Shown here in pieces: positions 62,631 to 64,000 of a stretch of 64,000 bases of DNA; the first letter of the stretch is position 1, and every line of letters starts with the position of its first letter. Position numbers and translations under genes: made by a program. The notes under the pieces are model-generated. The model ran no database searches. It had not been told where the DNA came from and worked only from the letters and a program-made list of their open reading frames with translations. This DNA comes from Achromobacter ruhlandii. GTDB lineage: Bacteria > Pseudomonadota > Gammaproteobacteria > Burkholderiales > Burkholderiaceae_B. Location: the NCBI RefSeq assembly GCF_902859695.1, contig NZ_CADIJL010000005.1:62001-126000 (forward strand), written 5' to 3'.

Positions 62631-62967
62631 GCCTTTGTCGTGGGCGAACGGAATCGTGCATCGCTGCTCTTGCCAGCGCTCGGCCCAAACTGGACGGCGT
62701 TCGGTTCCGTTTGATCAGCGACGGAGTGCCGCCGCGCTTTCATTCTTCCCGCATGTGTCGCTGACGGTCGTCAGCACCATGCCCTGGCAGCCCCGGTCCT
62801 CAAGGCTGCAACGCGGTTCGCCGCGTTGACCGATCCAGTCCGCTTCGCACCGACCACCGCGGACGCGCGTCGCCACGACGCGGGTGCTTTTCATGTTCAA
62901 CCCTTCGGGAGGTATCCGCTCCCGTCAGGGCGTGGTGCTCCCGGTCTTCAACCAACAGGAGAAAACC

Positions 62968-63219
62968 ATGTCCCTTGCGCTCGCATCGGCACCTTTGAGT
63001 GCTGAACAGGCCCGAGCCGAATCCATCGGCTACCAGGCCCTGGCCTGCGTCGGCAAGCGCCTGCCCCTGCAAGTGCTGTGCAGCGCAGCCGGCCACTACA
63101 TCGGCACCGCCGATGCGGACGGCCCGGTCTCGCGGGAGTCGGTCAGCTACTTCCGCTCGCACCACGCCGCCGAGCACGCCCTGCAAACGGGCCGCTGGCA
63201 GCAGCGCCTCCACCCGTGA
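62968..63219 (+). CDS. Small conserved ICE protein, unknown function
   Basis: An 83-residue protein starting MSLALASAPLSAEQARAESI with an exact AGGAG ribosome site 8 bases upstream. It contains ALACVGKRLPLQVLCSAAGH and SYFRSHHAAEHALQTGRWQQ. Two cysteines and several histidines are present, but no known motif. Small proteins like this follow topB in ICEs of this family. It lies 25 bp before the next small gene. Confidence 0.75.
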   Translation: MSLALASAPLSAEQARAESIGYQALACVGKRLPLQVLCSAAGHYIGTADADGPVSRESVSYFRSHHAAEHALQTGRWQQRLHP

Positions 63220-63244
63220 TGTCCAACCACCAGGAGCCCATGTC

Positions 63245-63637
63245 ATGAACCGTGCCCTGCCTCAAGAGGTACTTGATCAGATCGAGCTGGAACACCAGCA
63301 CTTCGCCGCCGCGCCCCAAGCCTTCTTCGAGGCGTGGAAACGCGGCGTCGACATCGCCGGAGCCGAATGGTTCGGCGACGGCACCCGCGAAGGCCTGCAG
63401 CGTGCCACCACCAAGTGGGATCTGCGGCCGAAGCTGCTGATGCTCAACGATGCCCTCGGCGTCCTGAGCAGCGGCCAGCGGATGTTCCTGTCCGCGATGG
63501 TGAGCTTCTACAACGCCCGCGAGGGCGGGGCGATGCTCAAGCGTTGCGGCTTCGAGGGTCTGTCCGACCTGGGCGGCCTCGACCTGGAACGGCGCAAGGT
63601 CGTCGCCGACCTGACGCTGAACTACAACGGCTGGTGA
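63245..63637 (+). CDS. Conserved ICE protein, unknown function
   Basis: A 130-residue protein, MNRALPQEVLDQIELEHQHF at the start, largely helical, with LLMLNDALGVLSSGQRMFLS near residue 75 and a C-terminal LERRKVVADLTLNYNGW. I recognise it as an accessory gene of this ICE family without known function. A terminator-like hairpin follows. Confidence 0.75.
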   Translation: MNRALPQEVLDQIELEHQHFAAAPQAFFEAWKRGVDIAGAEWFGDGTREGLQRATTKWDLRPKLLMLNDALGVLSSGQRMFLSAMVSFYNAREGGAMLKRCGFEGLSDLGGLDLERRKVVADLTLNYNGW

Positions 63638-63683
63638 GCCGCGCTGCGGCCTGCCGACGTTCTTCTTTTCTTCCCACCCCACG

Positions 63684-63719
63684 AGGGACATGCGTCCCTG
63701 CATGGGGCCATGTCCCTCC
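63684..63719 (+). terminator. Terminator-like hairpin before the last gene
   Basis: GAGGGACATG (63684-63693) and CATGTCCCTC (63710-63719) form a perfect ten-pair stem with a 16-base loop, followed by CTTTCTT. It can end the upstream transcript or attenuate the next gene, which starts 21 bases later. Confidence 0.65.
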
Positions 63720-63740
63720 TTTTCTTGAAAGGAGTGATTC

Positions 63741-64000
63741 ATGTCCCCTGACTTTTCCATCGGTCTGCTCGTGACCGACGACGACATCGATGCGGTCATC
63801 CTTGAAGGCTGGCCGGCCGACGTGCGCAAGCCGCGCATCGTGGTGCTCGACTACGCCGGCAATGATGTGCCCGACGAGTATGTGCTGCATGTCAGCAGCG
63901 GAACCCCGAATACCGGATTGACCGGGCGCGAGGTGTTCCCGGTCGAGTACGGACCCGACTGCCGCTACCCATCGCCCGCTGAAGTCCTTTCGGTGCTCGA
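63741..64000 (+). CDS. Conserved ICE protein, 3' end outside window
   Basis: At least 86 residues are visible, starting MSPDFSIGLLVTDDDIDAVI behind AAAGGAGTGATTC. The sequence ILEGWPADVRKPRIVVLDYA and the acidic character are clear, but I know no function. The reading frame runs off the window end. It is preceded by the hairpin at 63684. Confidence 0.75.
   Translation, partial: MSPDFSIGLLVTDDDIDAVILEGWPADVRKPRIVVLDYAGNDVPDEYVLHVSSGTPNTGLTGREVFPVEYGPDCRYPSPAEVLSVL

Larger units (their letters stand above)
62161..62967 (+). other. 807-bp gene-free region rich in strong hairpins
   Basis: No convincing coding frame is present on either strand. Hairpins: CGGTCTCCTGAC/GTCAGGAGACCG (62371-62419) with GCCTTG/CAAGGC nested inside; GCCGAAGCC/GGCTTCGGC (62607-62630); GCTGAC/GTCAGC within GCATG/CATGC (about 62751-62782); and CAACGCGG-TTCG-CCGCGTTG (62809-62828). 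It ends with the ribosome site ACAGGAG of the next small gene. Candidates are a structured RNA, a long leader for the small genes, or an oriT. Confidence 0.55.
31772..64000. mobile_element. One end of an ICEclc/PAGI/SPI-7-type ICE (continues past window)
   Basis: The element runs from the tRNA-Gly-derived att site to beyond the window end. Backbone genes alpA-parA-shi-parB-DUF2857-STY4528-TIGR03761-DUF3158-ssb-topB are in the order known for this ICE family. A stress-tolerance cargo lies between the att site and the backbone. No integrase, relaxase or type IV secretion gene is inside the window; these would lie further along. The assignment is based on gene order and protein families. Confidence 0.88.

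Noticed and set aside
1..64000. CRISPR arrays, rRNA genes, intact tRNA genes
   Set aside because: No regular spacer-repeat array, no rRNA sequence, and only an 18-bp tRNA end were found.

Overview
The window is GC-rich, with the gene content of a beta-proteobacterium of the Alcaligenaceae (Achromobacter/Bordetella-like): acnD-prpF, a FecI-FecR-TonB-receptor module, many stand-alone periplasmic solute-binding proteins and aromatic-acid clusters. This placement rests on protein recognition only; there is no rRNA or intact tRNA to confirm it.

Positions 1-31771 read as chromosome. They hold the end of the 2-methylcitrate genes acnD-prpF; a Fur-box-preceded sigma/anti-sigma/TonB-receptor unit facing a secreted argininosuccinate-lyase-family enzyme; a sensor kinase without a partner regulator; a visibly AT-richer two-gene insert (AAA ATPase + DUF4276) that looks like a small defence module; a LuxR-controlled aromatic catabolic cluster (FAD hydroxylase, VOC protein, metallo-beta-lactamase-fold protein, fumarylacetoacetase-type hydrolase, maleylacetoacetate isomerase, MFS importer, class I fumarase); a divergent solute-binding protein/BKACE/SDR operon with a Crp-like regulator; and a GNAT, an RlmN-like enzyme, a DUF72 protein and a hipBA toxin-antitoxin pair with a clear double operator.

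At 31772-31789 lies an 18-bp copy of a tRNA-Gly 3' end with no tRNA body next to it. From here to the window end the DNA is one end of an integrative conjugative element (ICE) of the ICEclc/PAGI/SPI-7 type. Its cargo (33100-49393, all minus strand) is a nearly complete transmissible locus of stress tolerance (tLST/LHR): HTH protein, hsp20, clpK, phospholipase-D-type cardiolipin synthase, ftsH, a second hsp20 broken by one base in a run of eight G, yfdX1, yfdX2, hdeD, an unusual ribosome-hibernation-factor/sigma-like fusion, thioredoxin, kefB, psiE, an M48 protease and a DegP-like protease. A scar of decayed IS110 and IS66 transposases separates it from the ICE backbone.

The backbone (50642-64000, plus strand) runs LysR, conserved protein, alpA, parA, shi (HicA-like), parB, DUF2857, STY4528 replication protein, TIGR03761, DUF3158, ssb, topB and three small ICE proteins. 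The strongest non-coding signals are here. Inside the STY4528 gene there is an origin-like block: a consensus DnaA box with an inverted partner, palindromic iterons on a 22-bp period, and an AT-rich 12-bp inverted repeat. Three copies of a CTATCCCC/GGGGATAG palindrome lie between backbone genes, a helically phased pair of palindromes lies before alpA, and an 807-bp gene-free stretch after topB is full of strong hairpins.
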